Source: Paenibacillus sp. RC67
GTDB taxonomy: Bacteria > Bacillota > Bacilli > Paenibacillales > NBRC-103111
Assembly (NCBI RefSeq): GCF_030020805.1
Contig: NZ_CP125098.1
Location: 910,001-974,000, forward strand
Length of the DNA stretch: 64,000 nt
Direction of reading: 5' to 3'
Below the pieces are notes generated by a model. The model did no database searches. It had not been told where the DNA came from and worked only from the letters and a program-made list of their open reading frames with translations. The position numbers were made by a program, and so were the translations under genes. Below are positions 26,751-35,593 of this stretch, piece by piece (position 1 is the first letter of the stretch; each line of letters starts with the position of its first letter).

Positions 26751-28460
26751 CTATTCATGTGCAAATGGTTTAAGGATATGCTCGATAGCTTCGGCAACAG
26801 TCATTTCTACTGATTCGCTGCTAGTGCGCGATTTGTATTCAACTATGCCTTCATTCGATTTTTTACCAATCACAAGCCGAATTGGAATGCCGATCAGATC
26901 GGCATCTTTGAATTTGACTCCCGGTCTTTCCTCGCGATCATCCATCAGTACCTCGATGCCAAGGTTAATAAGCTTCTGGTAGAGCGTCTCGGCTAAATGA
27001 ATTTGAGTCTCGTCTTGGATCGAGACTGGTATTAGGTGAACCTGAAACGGAGCTACGGAAGCGGGCCATCTAATGCCCTGCTCATCATGATATTGCTCAA
27101 CTATGGCAGACAACAGACGGGAGACACCGATGCCATAGCAGCCCATGATAAGCTTGGTTTGCTGCCCAGCCGCATCCGCTGTTTCGGCCTTAAGCTTGTC
27201 ACTGTACTTGGTGCCGAGCTTAAAGACATGACCGACTTCGATACCGCGGTAAAACTTCAATCTATCTGAGCACTGAGGGCAGCTCTCCCCTTCTTTAACA
27301 TTACGGAAGTCGCCGACGTGCTCGATCGAGAAGTCTCTCCCAGGAACAACATTACGCACATGGTAATCGGTTGTGTTGGCACCGGCAGTACCGGCAGTGA
27401 TTTGAGCGGCAGAATGGTCTACCAGGAGCTTAATGGGCAAACCGATTGGGCCTATGAATCCTGCTGGTCCTCCTACGGCTTGCTGGATGGTCTGTTCATC
27501 GGCTAACTCCAGCGATTCCGCTCGCAGCCAATGCATCATCTTCAGCTCGTTGACTTCATGATCACCGCGAATAGCAATGGCAATCGGTTGTCCGTCCGCG
27601 ATATAGACAAGCGTTTTGATAATCGCTTCCGCTTTGATCCCCAAAGCATGAACGAGCTGCTCTATTGTTTTGATACCGGGTGTCGCAAACTTTTCGCATA
27701 GGACATTGGACGATGGGGAGGCAGACTCTTGTTTTTGCTGAAGTGCCACCGCTTTCTCCAGATTAGCGGCGTAACCGCAGCTTGGACAAGCCACTACCGT
27801 ATCCTCACCAATATCTGAAAGAGCCATAAACTCATGGGTTTCACCTTCACCGCCGATGGATCCTGCGTCCGCTTCTACGGCACGAAAATGCAGCCCGCAG
27901 CGGGTAAAAATCCGATGATACGTTTCATACATCGATTGATAAGTAGAGTCAAGACTCTCCCAATCTATTGCAAAGGAGTAGGCATCCTTCATCATGAACT
28001 CCCGGCCGCGCAGCAATCCGAACCGGGGTCGACGCTCATCCCGAAACTTTGTTTGAATTTGATACACCGTCATAGGCAGGCTCCGATAAGAGCTTACCGT
28101 GTCCCGTATTAGTGCGGTTACGACTTCTTCATGGGTAGGACCTAAGGCAAACTCTCTTTGGTTTCGGTCGTGCAGTCGAATCAGCTCAGGGCCGTAAACG
28201 CCATAGCGCTCTGACTGCTTCCATAGCTCTGCAGGCTGCATCGCCGGCATGAGGAGCTCCTGAGCACCGGCACGATCCATTTCTTCACGAATAATGTGCT
28301 CTATTTTCCGTAAAACTCTCCAGCCAATAGGCAGGTAAGTATAAATTCCTGCAGCCAATGGCCTGATGAATCCGCCTCGTATCATAAGCTTATGGCTTGC
28401 TGCTTCAGCTTCCGCCGGAATTTCCCGCAAAGTCGGGATCAACATGCTGCGCTGTCTCAT
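26751..28460 (-). CDS. proS: Prolyl-tRNA synthetase
   Basis: 569 aa, the usual bacterial length. A class II aminoacyl-tRNA synthetase that charges tRNA-Pro. Motif 2 region TKFRDERRPRFGLLRGREFMMKDAYSF is clear. An editing INS domain (about residues 225-390, with YbaK-like AIRGDHEVNELK) sits between motifs 2 and 3. Motif 3 includes IMGCYGIGVSRLLSAIVEQ. The anticodon-binding domain is C-terminal. It is preceded by a T-box leader with its own promoter, so it responds to uncharged tRNA-Pro. Very secure. Confidence 0.97.
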   Translation of the reverse strand: MRQRSMLIPTLREIPAEAEAASHKLMIRGGFIRPLAAGIYTYLPIGWRVLRKIEHIIREEMDRAGAQELLMPAMQPAELWKQSERYGVYGPELIRLHDRNQREFALGPTHEEVVTALIRDTVSSYRSLPMTVYQIQTKFRDERRPRFGLLRGREFMMKDAYSFAIDWESLDSTYQSMYETYHRIFTRCGLHFRAVEADAGSIGGEGETHEFMALSDIGEDTVVACPSCGYAANLEKAVALQQKQESASPSSNVLCEKFATPGIKTIEQLVHALGIKAEAIIKTLVYIADGQPIAIAIRGDHEVNELKMMHWLRAESLELADEQTIQQAVGGPAGFIGPIGLPIKLLVDHSAAQITAGTAGANTTDYHVRNVVPGRDFSIEHVGDFRNVKEGESCPQCSDRLKFYRGIEVGHVFKLGTKYSDKLKAETADAAGQQTKLIMGCYGIGVSRLLSAIVEQYHDEQGIRWPASVAPFQVHLIPVSIQDETQIHLAETLYQKLINLGIEVLMDDREERPGVKFKDADLIGIPIRLVIGKKSNEGIVEYKSRTSSESVEMTVAEAIEHILKPFAHE

Positions 28461-28555
28461 AGTCTTGCCTCCTAAAGGTTATCTAAAGTGGGATAAACCG
28501 CTGTAAAACCAATCAAGCCTCGAATCGATAACTAACCTCATATCATGGATTTATA

Positions 28556-28815
28556 CAAAATAGACGCATTCGTCAGGGACGAATGCGTCGTGGTACCACC
28601 CTATATTCTAACTGCCTCAAACAGCCAGGCAGCTACTTCATGAAGATAACGGCTTCTGCCGTCAGCGGATACGACTGTTGCTGGTTCACCGCTGAAGCTT
28701 TCAAGGTGGGAAGGAACCCGGTGATTGTGGAGACTCGCAGTCTGTGATCTCCTTCTCTGAAACAATCCGCCTGTAGCCCTTATATCCTTGGTCATGGCTT
28801 TTAGATATACAAGTT
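28556..28815 (-). promoter_or_regulatory. T-box riboswitch controlling proS
   Basis: Reading leftward, the leader carries the T-box sequence AGGGTGGTACCACG (28602-28589). It is followed by a perfect 12-bp terminator stem (28589-28578 with 28574-28563) and a T-rich tail. A stem III-like hairpin ACGGC/GCCGT and a stem I with GGAGA/TCTCC lie upstream. A CCA triplet in GTGAACCAGC (28684-28682) is at a plausible specifier position and codes for proline. The stem I assignment is inference. Confidence 0.9.
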
Positions 28816-28821
28816 GGTTTT

Positions 28822-28850
28822 ACTTTACATGAAAAGGAAACGATGGTCAA
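28822..28850 (-). promoter_or_regulatory. Promoter of the proS T-box transcript
   Basis: TTGACC (28850-28845), a 17-nt spacer and TAAAGT (28827-28822). It lies just past the stop codon of the upstream transporter gene. Confidence 0.6.
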
Positions 28851-28864
28851 GTGAGTGTTATAGC

Positions 28865-30271
28865 CTATAGCAAAAACATGGCTACAATCGTGGTGACTGC
28901 TAATCCGAGCAGTACCGGTTTCAGATTGCGCCGCGCCAGCTCGAAAGGATCAACACCGCAAATCGCTGCGGCTGGAATAAGCGCCCATGGGATCAATGTC
29001 CCTCCACCGACCCAGATGGCGGCAATTTGGCCAAGCGCGGTCAATGTGGCGATGCCGGAGCCAATGGCAGTAGAGAAGAGCTTGGCAATGGAACCCGCCA
29101 GAGAAATGCCTGAGAAGCCTGAACCGTCCAAGCCGGTGATGGCGCCAACGGTGGTGAGGGTGACCGCACCGACCGCGCCATTAATGGGCACTGTATGTGC
29201 TAGTGCAAGACCGAGATCGTTGACCAAGCCGTGGGAGCCAGCGGGAAGCACCTTCCCAAAAATGTCTAAAAAGGCGGAGTCGCCCAAATAGAAAAAAGCG
29301 GCTATGGGAATGACAGGACCAAAGATTTTGAACCCGAATTGAAGACCCTCCACCAAATATTCGGCGGATTTCTCAAGGCCGTTGTTCTTATGTGCAGTGA
29401 CAGTGATGAACAGCATGATGAGCAAGGCCGTGCCGCCCACCAGCGCTGTAGCATCTCCACCCTGCAGCTTAAGCACGAACATGGCGACGACGTCAGCCAA
29501 GAACAAGATCGGGATAAGCACAGCGAACAAGACTCGGTTGGACCGGGACAGTCGGCTAATACCCGAACCTTCGGCTGAACTGGTTTTCGACGGCGCGACT
29601 GATAGACCTGTGGTGGCCGTCAGCTTGCCGCTCTTCATATCCCGGCGCAGCAGCCAAAAGCTTGTGATTGTGGTAACCGCACCCATGACAATAACAAGTG
29701 GTATGCTGGCTTGAATGACATCGCCTACCGGGATGCCTGCTGCATCGGCCGTCAGCTTAGGCGCTCCTTGTATGACGAAGTCACCGGATAAAGCGATACC
29801 ATGCCCAAACAGGTTCATTGCCATAGCTACACCGAGCGCAGGCAAGCCGACCCGGAGCGCGACAGGGAGCAGTACAGCTCCTAACAAAGCAACGGCGGGC
29901 GAGGGCCAGAAAAACCAAGAGATGACCATCATCAAGCCGCCAATGATCCAGAACGCGAGCGCAGGGGTTCGAATGAAGCGTGCGAACGGAGAGATCATTG
30001 ATTCATTAATGCCGGTCTTCGATAGTACTTTGCTCATAGAGACGATGATGGAAATGATCAATATCGTCCCCATAAGCTCCTTGATGGCGTAGATAAAGCT
30101 GTTAAACACCCCGCTGATGGATTGACTTAAAGAGTGTGTAGACATTAGACCGAGCAGGAAAATGCCTACGATACACAAGATCGTAGTATCTCTGCGGAAT
30201 ACCATGAACCCGATAATTAAAACGATCAACAGCAAGTACACCCAATGCAATGACACAATGGAAACTTCCAA
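28865..30271 (-). CDS. Polytopic transporter of the GntP/ion-transporter type
   Basis: A 468-aa membrane protein with about 12 hydrophobic segments in two halves. It has Gly-rich re-entrant-like segments, such as GTLIPWALIPAAAICGVDP near the C-terminus and PSPAVALLGAVLLP in the first half. These features recall GntP/DcuC/ArsB-like carboxylate or ion transporters, but I cannot name a substrate. GGGAGGCG lies 8 nt before a TTG at 30271, which is preferred over a TTG at 30292. It is divergent from the TetR-MBL operon and may share its regulation. Confidence 0.7.
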   Translation of the reverse strand: MEVSIVSLHWVYLLLIVLIIGFMVFRRDTTILCIVGIFLLGLMSTHSLSQSISGVFNSFIYAIKELMGTILIISIIVSMSKVLSKTGINESMISPFARFIRTPALAFWIIGGLMMVISWFFWPSPAVALLGAVLLPVALRVGLPALGVAMAMNLFGHGIALSGDFVIQGAPKLTADAAGIPVGDVIQASIPLVIVMGAVTTITSFWLLRRDMKSGKLTATTGLSVAPSKTSSAEGSGISRLSRSNRVLFAVLIPILFLADVVAMFVLKLQGGDATALVGGTALLIMLFITVTAHKNNGLEKSAEYLVEGLQFGFKIFGPVIPIAAFFYLGDSAFLDIFGKVLPAGSHGLVNDLGLALAHTVPINGAVGAVTLTTVGAITGLDGSGFSGISLAGSIAKLFSTAIGSGIATLTALGQIAAIWVGGGTLIPWALIPAAAICGVDPFELARRNLKPVLLGLAVTTIVAMFLL

Positions 30272-30400
30272 TGCAATCGCCTCCCATGACAAAAGCCCAA
30301 GCTTAGGTAATACACCATATGCAAGGGCTAGCCGTTGGTGACTGGGAGAGAGGAACGGGTGTCTATTTTTGCCTCAGATACTTTTTATCCAATATAGGCT

Positions 30401-30458
30401 TGACGTATATCGTAACCACCGGTTATGATATAACCAACGGTTACTAACCAATGGTTAT
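30401..30458 (+). promoter_or_regulatory. Promoter with three TAACC-N3-GGTTA operator copies
   Basis: TTGACG (30401-30406), an 18-nt spacer and TATGAT (30425-30430). Three palindromic units TAACC-N3-GGTTA occur at 30414-30426, 30432-30444 and 30446-30458. They cover the spacer, -10 element and start region of the TetR gene. This is very likely the autoregulatory operator, with the divergent transporter as a second possible target. Confidence 0.75.
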
Positions 30459-30480
30459 GAAAGTATTCGGAGGTTTGGAT

Positions 30481-31170
30481 ATGGAAGAGAAAATCAAAAG
30501 AAGCAGGCAGGAAATCCGGTCGGAGGAGACGAAGAGCAGCATCCGCGAGGCGGCAGGCAAGCTGTTCACTACTCTTGGATATGATGCCGTTACGATGCGT
30601 GAAATTGCTAAGGAGGCAGGCTGCTCGCACACGACCATTTATCTGTATTACAAAGATAAGGAAGCACTGCTGGAGCAGCTTGCGATTCCCCCATTGATGT
30701 CCTTGGAACAAACGATGCTTGGCGCCTTGGACAACGAGGAGAATTCCGCGAACGATGCATTGAAAGAGATTAGTAGGCAGTTTCTTCAATTCTGCTTGAC
30801 CCATAGAAGCATGGTGTCGGTCATCTTTAACATGAAAGCGGCACGCGTGGATGAGATCAATCCGCAAAGCGAAGTGAATAAACATCGAAATCAGGTTTTT
30901 GCCTATTTGTCAGAGGCGCTGAATCGCGTTATTGAGGCGGATGGGAACGAACAGAAAATCGATTGCGCAAGAATCTTTTTTTACATGCTGAACGGTATGG
31001 TTCATACGTATCTTAGCAATGAAGAACCGCTAGAACAGCTGCTCGAACGAATCATTCCTATATTGGATGAAGGCGTAGAGATTATGATTCTGGGCATGTT
31101 GAAAAAGCGTAAGCAGGAAGAGAAGCAAACAAAGAAGCTGAACAACAAATCGGGGAGGAATTCAAAATGA
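30481..31170 (+). CDS. TetR/AcrR family transcriptional regulator
   Basis: 229 aa. The N-terminal helix-turn-helix (about 20-66) shows the family pattern TLGYDAVTMREIAKEAGCSHTTIYLYYKDKEALL. The C-terminal ligand domain is helical and ends in a Lys-rich tail. GGAGG lies 8 nt before the ATG at 30481. The stop codon overlaps the start of the MBL hydrolase gene (ATGA), so the two are translationally coupled. Triple operators in the promoter point to autorepression. Confidence 0.88.
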   Translation: MEEKIKRSRQEIRSEETKSSIREAAGKLFTTLGYDAVTMREIAKEAGCSHTTIYLYYKDKEALLEQLAIPPLMSLEQTMLGALDNEENSANDALKEISRQFLQFCLTHRSMVSVIFNMKAARVDEINPQSEVNKHRNQVFAYLSEALNRVIEADGNEQKIDCARIFFYMLNGMVHTYLSNEEPLEQLLERIIPILDEGVEIMILGMLKKRKQEEKQTKKLNNKSGRNSK

Positions 31171-31823
31171 AAACCGTGCAAATTTCGGATCATATTTGGA
31201 AATGTACTACTTGGATCGGCTTTTCTATCAGCGCTTGGGTTGTAAAGTCAGACGAAGGCTTGACGCTCGTAGATTCAGGGATTCCTTTAATGGCCAATGG
31301 GCTCAAGAAATGCTTCAAGGAGCTGCAAGCTCCGCTCAAGAGCATTGTGCTCACCCATGGACATTCCGATCATGTGGGAGGAGTAAAGCGCATCCGCGAT
31401 CAGTATCCGGTTCCAGTCTACGTACACGAGACGGAAATCCCTTATATGGAGGGGAAGCTTCCGTTTCCCGGACGTAAAAAAGCGGAGAAGCTAACTGAGC
31501 AAGGCCTTGTGCAGCCTTTTGATACCAATGTGTTAAGTGCAGCGGGCTTGACCGCCTACCATACTCCGGGTCATTCCCCGGGACATACCGTTTTTTTCCA
31601 TGAGCAGGACGGAGTATTGCTAGCAGGCGATTTGTTCACTTCCAAGCGGGGCAGGTTGAATCGACCTATGCCTATGTTTACGTCGGATATGAAGCAGGCC
31701 GTCGAGAGTGGCGCTATTGTGAAGCAGCTAAACCCTAAACGGGTTAGTATCTGTCATAGCGGCGATGTGAGCATTACGAATGCCGAGGAGCAGTACGAAG
31801 AGTATGTGTTGCAATTCGTTTAA
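31167..31823 (+). CDS. MBL-fold metallo-hydrolase
   Basis: A 218-aa metallo-beta-lactamase-fold hydrolase. The zinc motif THGHSDH is at residues 63-69. Further ligands are His in HTPGHSPGH (near 133), Asp in AGDLF (near 153) and a C-terminal His in ICHSGD. The fold covers glyoxalase II-like, lactonase and other hydrolases; the substrate is unknown. It overlaps the TetR gene by 4 nt, suggesting that it detoxifies or processes the regulator's ligand (inference). Confidence 0.87.
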   Translation: MKTVQISDHIWKCTTWIGFSISAWVVKSDEGLTLVDSGIPLMANGLKKCFKELQAPLKSIVLTHGHSDHVGGVKRIRDQYPVPVYVHETEIPYMEGKLPFPGRKKAEKLTEQGLVQPFDTNVLSAAGLTAYHTPGHSPGHTVFFHEQDGVLLAGDLFTSKRGRLNRPMPMFTSDMKQAVESGAIVKQLNPKRVSICHSGDVSITNAEEQYEEYVLQFV

Positions 31824-31900
31824 GTACGGTTAGCAGCAGCGTACCCGAAACGATTCTTTAGCTCTCTTCCTTCCTGGATATATAAGTTTGCATACAAAAC

Positions 31901-31932
31901 AACCGCCCGATAATTCGGACGGTTTTCTTTTT
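31901..31932 (+). terminator. Terminator between MBL and HAD genes
   Basis: AACCGCCCGA (31901-31910) pairs with TTCGGACGGTT, followed by TTCTTTTTG. The flanking genes converge, and the A-rich left side could also serve the leftward gene. Confidence 0.75.
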
Positions 31933-31940
31933 GTACTATA

Positions 31941-32741
31941 TTAAACGGTCTGCAAAACAAACTTATCTACTACATGCTTAACGCCGTCCTCGTTATTGCT
32001 GAGTGTTATATAATCGGCGATCTCCTTAAGCCCTGCAACAGCATTCCCCATAGCAACTCCAAGACCTGCTGCTTCAAGCATTTCACGATCATTCCAGCCG
32101 TCCCCAATAGCAATGGTTTGCGACATGTCATAACCGAACTGACCTGCCAAATAGCGCAGAGCATCTCCCTTGGTTCCTTGATGATGAATGATTTCAAGAA
32201 AATGAGGCTTTGATTTCGTAATATGAACTTGCCCTTCAATAAGGCTTCTCAGCTCGACAGCTACCTCATCCAGCTTGGCAGGGTCGTCTATAATTAATAA
32301 TTTGGAAGAAGGCTTATTAATGAACTCTGCAAATTCGGGATAGACAGTATATGGGATTTTGGAAAGCTCCGAATAGGCTTTGATTTTGTCGTTATCCTCT
32401 TTTACATATAAAACGTCATCTATATAAGTTTGCAGGTGAAGCCCGTTCCGTTCGCAATAATCGAAAATGATGGTGGCTGCGTTCTGTGGAACGCACTGCT
32501 CGTATAATACTTGGCCATCGCCGGAATTTTTGACAAGCGAGCCATTATACGTAATGAGGGGCACGTTCAGCTCCAATTGAGCCGCTAATTGCTTAGCAGA
32601 GGCATACATGCGTCCCGTTGCAAGTGTTACTGTGACTCCATGAGCCATAGCATCAGCCAGCGCTTGCTTGGTTCCTTCTGTGATTTCTTTTTCATCATTA
32701 ATAAGTGTATCGTCGATGTCGATCGCCAGCATTTTATACAT
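31941..32741 (-). CDS. Cof-type HAD phosphatase
   Basis: A 266-aa haloacid dehalogenase superfamily phosphatase of the Cof/IIB type. Motif I is DIDDTL (Asp8 nucleophile, Asp10 acid), motif II is LATGR, and motif IV is IAIGDGWNDREMLEAAGLGVAMGNA. These enzymes hydrolyse sugar phosphates, PLP or FMN with broad specificity. The ATG at 32741 is 6 nt after GGGAGTGG; a TTG at 32747 is less likely. It is a single gene. Confidence 0.9.
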   Translation of the reverse strand: MYKMLAIDIDDTLINDEKEITEGTKQALADAMAHGVTVTLATGRMYASAKQLAAQLELNVPLITYNGSLVKNSGDGQVLYEQCVPQNAATIIFDYCERNGLHLQTYIDDVLYVKEDNDKIKAYSELSKIPYTVYPEFAEFINKPSSKLLIIDDPAKLDEVAVELRSLIEGQVHITKSKPHFLEIIHHQGTKGDALRYLAGQFGYDMSQTIAIGDGWNDREMLEAAGLGVAMGNAVAGLKEIADYITLSNNEDGVKHVVDKFVLQTV

Positions 32742-32859
32742 GTTCAACCACTCCCGTTTATCTTTCTATTTACGGCTTTCATTATACCTTACATCGCGGG
32801 GAGGGACTATACAGAAAACGAAATTCCACTTGTTGACATTTACCATCAATAGGTATAGG

Positions 32860-32888
32860 TTGATATTAGTACTTAGTACTAATACTAT
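32860..32888 (+). promoter_or_regulatory. Promoter with 19-bp inverted repeat upstream of benzil reductase-like gene
   Basis: TTGATA (32860-32865), a 17-nt spacer and TACTAT (32883-32888). The spacer is filled by ATTAGTACT-T-AGTACTAAT (32865-32883), a 9-bp inverted repeat with one central base. This is typical of operators for redox-sensing HxlR/MarR repressors. A second TTGACA lies at 32833-32838. Confidence 0.6.
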
Positions 32889-32911
32889 GTCATAAAATGG
32901 AGGTTTGAAAA

Positions 32912-33664
32912 ATGAAATATTTTATTATTACCGGCACGTCGAGAGGTATAGGACAAGCGCTGGCAGAGCGACTTATTGCCCCTGGACATTGTGTCATATG
33001 CATTTCAAGGTCGGAGAATCAAGAGCTGACTTCAAAGCAAGGCAACCTTCATTATTTTCCGTTTGATCTTGGCAGAAGCGGTGAATTGAATGCACTCATG
33101 GACGAGGTGTTTGCCTGCATTGATCCTTCGGAAGCGGAATCGGTATATCTCATCAACAATGCTGCCGTTGTGGCGCCCCTCGCTTCGATCGATCAATGCA
33201 GCCCAGAGGACATAACCTATCATGTCCAGGTCAACCTGATTGCTCCGATGATTTTAACTTCCTTGTTTATTCAAAAGGCCGAGCACCTTCAGGCGGACAA
33301 AAAAATAATGAATATTTCATCGGCTTCGTCCAAATATTTGTTCCCGGGGATGAGCTGCTATTCAGCGGCGAAGGCTGGGCTGGATACCTTTACGCAAGTG
33401 GTCGGATTGGAGGAAGAGAATAAGCAAGGAGGCATCCAAATCGTGTCTGTTTGGCCAGGAATGGTGGAAACCGCATTGCAGCAGGAGGCAAGGACAACGA
33501 GTCAGAGCCGGTTCGCATCTGCGAATCTTTTTGCCAATTGGAAGGAACAAGGGAAACTGACCACACCTGATTATACGGCGGAGCAGCTGGTGCAATTGCT
33601 GTTGGGGGAATTCTATCCGCATGGTTCTGTTGTTGAGCAACTGAAGCCAATACATACGATGTAG
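32912..33664 (+). CDS. yueD: SDR oxidoreductase, YueD-like benzil reductase
   Basis: A 250-aa short-chain dehydrogenase. The cofactor motif is TGTSRGIG (residues 7-14), NNAA is at 82-85, and Ser136/137, Tyr150 and Lys154 form the catalytic set. The sequence resembles sepiapterin reductase and the Bacillus benzil reductase YueD, which reduce diketones or carbonyls with NADPH; Arg33 after strand 2 (ISRSE) fits NADPH. GGAGG precedes the ATG. It is a single gene with a palindromic operator in the promoter, so probably inducible by an electrophile (inference). Confidence 0.75.
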   Translation: MKYFIITGTSRGIGQALAERLIAPGHCVICISRSENQELTSKQGNLHYFPFDLGRSGELNALMDEVFACIDPSEAESVYLINNAAVVAPLASIDQCSPEDITYHVQVNLIAPMILTSLFIQKAEHLQADKKIMNISSASSKYLFPGMSCYSAAKAGLDTFTQVVGLEEENKQGGIQIVSVWPGMVETALQQEARTTSQSRFASANLFANWKEQGKLTTPDYTAEQLVQLLLGEFYPHGSVVEQLKPIHTM

Positions 33665-33835
33665 CAGCATTTAAGGAAAAATGATGGGAGCAAGAACCGC
33701 CGTTCATCATCCATTTGCGTAGACACACCTTCCGCTGTCCGATATAATAATTCAAGAATGAATGGCGGAAAAAGCTGCGAAGTGCAGACGAACCGCCATA
33801 TGGATGAGCGATCTCGCATAAAGGTGGTACACGTT

Positions 33836-34630
33836 ATGAAACCCTATCTGGACTTGCTTCAAGATATATTGGAACACGGAGTAGAGAAGACCGATCGTAC
33901 AGGGACAGGGACCATTTCTGTCTTTGGAAGGCAGATGCGCTGTGATTTATCTCAAGGCTTTCCCCTGTTGACAACGAAAAAGCTGCATGTTCGCTCTATT
34001 TTCCATGAGCTGCTGTGGTTTTTGAGCGGGGATACGAACATAGGTTATTTAAGAGATAACAAAGTGACAATTTGGGATGAGTGGGCGGATGAGAACGGTG
34101 ATCTAGGCCCGGTTTATGGTTCCCAGTGGCGGAGTTGGCCGGCGCCGGACGGACGGCATATCGACCAGATCAGTCAAGTGGTTGAGCAAATTAAACGCAG
34201 CCCCGATTCTCGCCGACATTTGGTCGTAGCCTGGAATCCTGCGGAAGTGGACAAGATGGCGCTGCCGCCCTGCCATTACGCGTTTCAATTTTATGTAGCG
34301 GAGGGTAAACTGTCCTGCATGTTTCAAATGAGGTCGGTCGATACGTTCCTTGGACTGCCTTTTAACTTGGCAAGCTACGCTTTACTGACGCATATGATAG
34401 CCCAACAGTGTGATCTTGAGCCGGGAGAGCTGGTTTGGACAGGGGGCGATGTGCATTTGTACTTGAACCATTTGGAGCAGGCCAAGCTGCAGCTGTCGCG
34501 GAACCCTCATCCATTGCCTAAGCTGGTTATCACTCGCAAGCCTGATTCCCTATTCGACTATAAGTTCGAAGATTTCGTCATAGAGGGATACGAGAGTCAC
34601 CCGGTCATTAAAGCGCCTATATCGGTATAA
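33836..34630 (+). CDS. thyA: Thymidylate synthase
   Basis: 264 aa, the same length as Escherichia coli ThyA. It methylates dUMP to dTMP using methylene-tetrahydrofolate. The catalytic Cys is residue 146 in [10 protein letters not shown], and the folate/dUMP-binding segments [15 protein letters not shown] and [15 protein letters not shown] are present. The ATG at 33836 follows AAAGGTGG and gives the family length; the frame extends upstream to 33758 without support. It is followed by a bidirectional terminator. folA lies 1.6 kb downstream, separated by two unrelated genes. Confidence 0.97.
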   Translation: MKPYLDLLQDILEHGVEKTDRTGTGTISVFGRQMRCDLSQGFPLLTTKKLHVRSIFHELLWFLSGDTNIGYLRDNKVTIWDEWADENGDLGPVYGSQWRSWPAPDGRHIDQISQVVEQIKRSPDSRRHLVVAWNPAEVDKMALPPCHYAFQFYVAEGKLSCMFQMRSVDTFLGLPFNLASYALLTHMIAQQCDLEPGELVWTGGDVHLYLNHLEQAKLQLSRNPHPLPKLVITRKPDSLFDYKFEDFVIEGYESHPVIKAPISV

Positions 34631-34637
34631 ACTAAGC

Positions 34638-34676
34638 AAAAAAAATCGGCCCCTAGTCATGAGGTCGATTTTTTTT
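34638..34676. terminator. Bidirectional terminator between thyA and PAS-XRE gene
   Basis: An A-run plus ATCGGCCCC pairs with GAGGTCGAT plus a T-run. The genes converge, and each strand ends with a U-tract in RNA. Confidence 0.8.
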
Positions 34677-34690
34677 GTACGATAGGCCGT

Positions 34691-35593
34691 TTACCTTCTT
34701 GTTTCCGCCCAAATGTCGGACACCACAACACCTAGCTCGCCCGCGATTAATTGAGCTGTTAACAGCTGAGGCTTCATCACTTTACCGTTCCTCAGTTTGG
34801 AGATGGTTTGGATGGTAATGCCTGTGGCTTCCGACAAGGACTGGGCTGACATGCTACGCTGAGCCATGAGAACCTTTAATCGCACGGCTGCGTTCTCAAT
34901 CATCTCATACTGCTCCAGTTGGCTGATTACAAATGCATATTCTAAAAAGGTGCCTGCTCCATCAAAAAAAGGATGCACCATAATCTTCATTTTCAGCTCC
35001 AATAAGCCTTTAAGCTTTGTCGTCCGCAGAATAACTTCTTTCGTTTGCTTCGTGAGCTTTATTTCCTCTAGCAGTTGCTTCATCACGGGATGATCCACTT
35101 TTGCAATAAGCTCGAAGATGGATTTATGCTCGAACCTGCTCTTATGATCCACAATAGGATCAAAATACATTTCATATCGAGTCAAAATATAAGAAGGATT
35201 GACAATGCCAGAGCAAAGAATCGGTTTGTTGGCAACATAGTGATCAATCCACTTTTTGCTGCTTATGTGATCTGCGAATGCAATGATAAACTCATTAGGA
35301 CCTTCATGGATCCGGTATAGCTCTACCTCTAGGAACACTTCGGTTTGATCTTTGGACAGGGCGGTAATCTCAGTTCTTAAAAAAGAATCGTCCTCGAAAA
35401 AATGAAAGGTTGGTTTGGGATCCCCCTTCGCCAACATCTCGGAAGGATCTACATGCAAAAGCTCTTCTCGGGTATACCCTGATAGCGCACAAAAGGGTTC
35501 ATTAACCTCCATAAAAGAGAGTGTCTCGCCTTCTATTTTAATGATTCCCATCGGTTTTTTTAATATTCGGACTAATGATTCAACGGTTAGCAA
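34691..35593 (-). CDS. PAS domain-containing XRE-family regulator (paralogue of 19543 gene)
   Basis: A 300-aa regulator. The PAS domain is at about 1-110 (SLVRILKKPMGIIKIEG through EVNEPFCALSGYTREELL), a central region follows, and the C-terminal XRE helix-turn-helix (MSAQSLSEATGITIQTISKLRNGK) is followed by KP and VSDIWAE. The HTH and its C-terminal extension align residue by residue with the gene at 19543. The TTG at 35593 has AGGAGGG at a 6-nt distance. A 38-bp interrupted palindrome upstream (35655-35692) may be its operator. It sits between thyA and folA, in opposite orientation to both. The signal is unknown. Confidence 0.82.
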   Translation of the reverse strand: MLTVESLVRILKKPMGIIKIEGETLSFMEVNEPFCALSGYTREELLHVDPSEMLAKGDPKPTFHFFEDDSFLRTEITALSKDQTEVFLEVELYRIHEGPNEFIIAFADHISSKKWIDHYVANKPILCSGIVNPSYILTRYEMYFDPIVDHKSRFEHKSIFELIAKVDHPVMKQLLEEIKLTKQTKEVILRTTKLKGLLELKMKIMVHPFFDGAGTFLEYAFVISQLEQYEMIENAAVRLKVLMAQRSMSAQSLSEATGITIQTISKLRNGKVMKPQLLTAQLIAGELGVVVSDIWAETRR

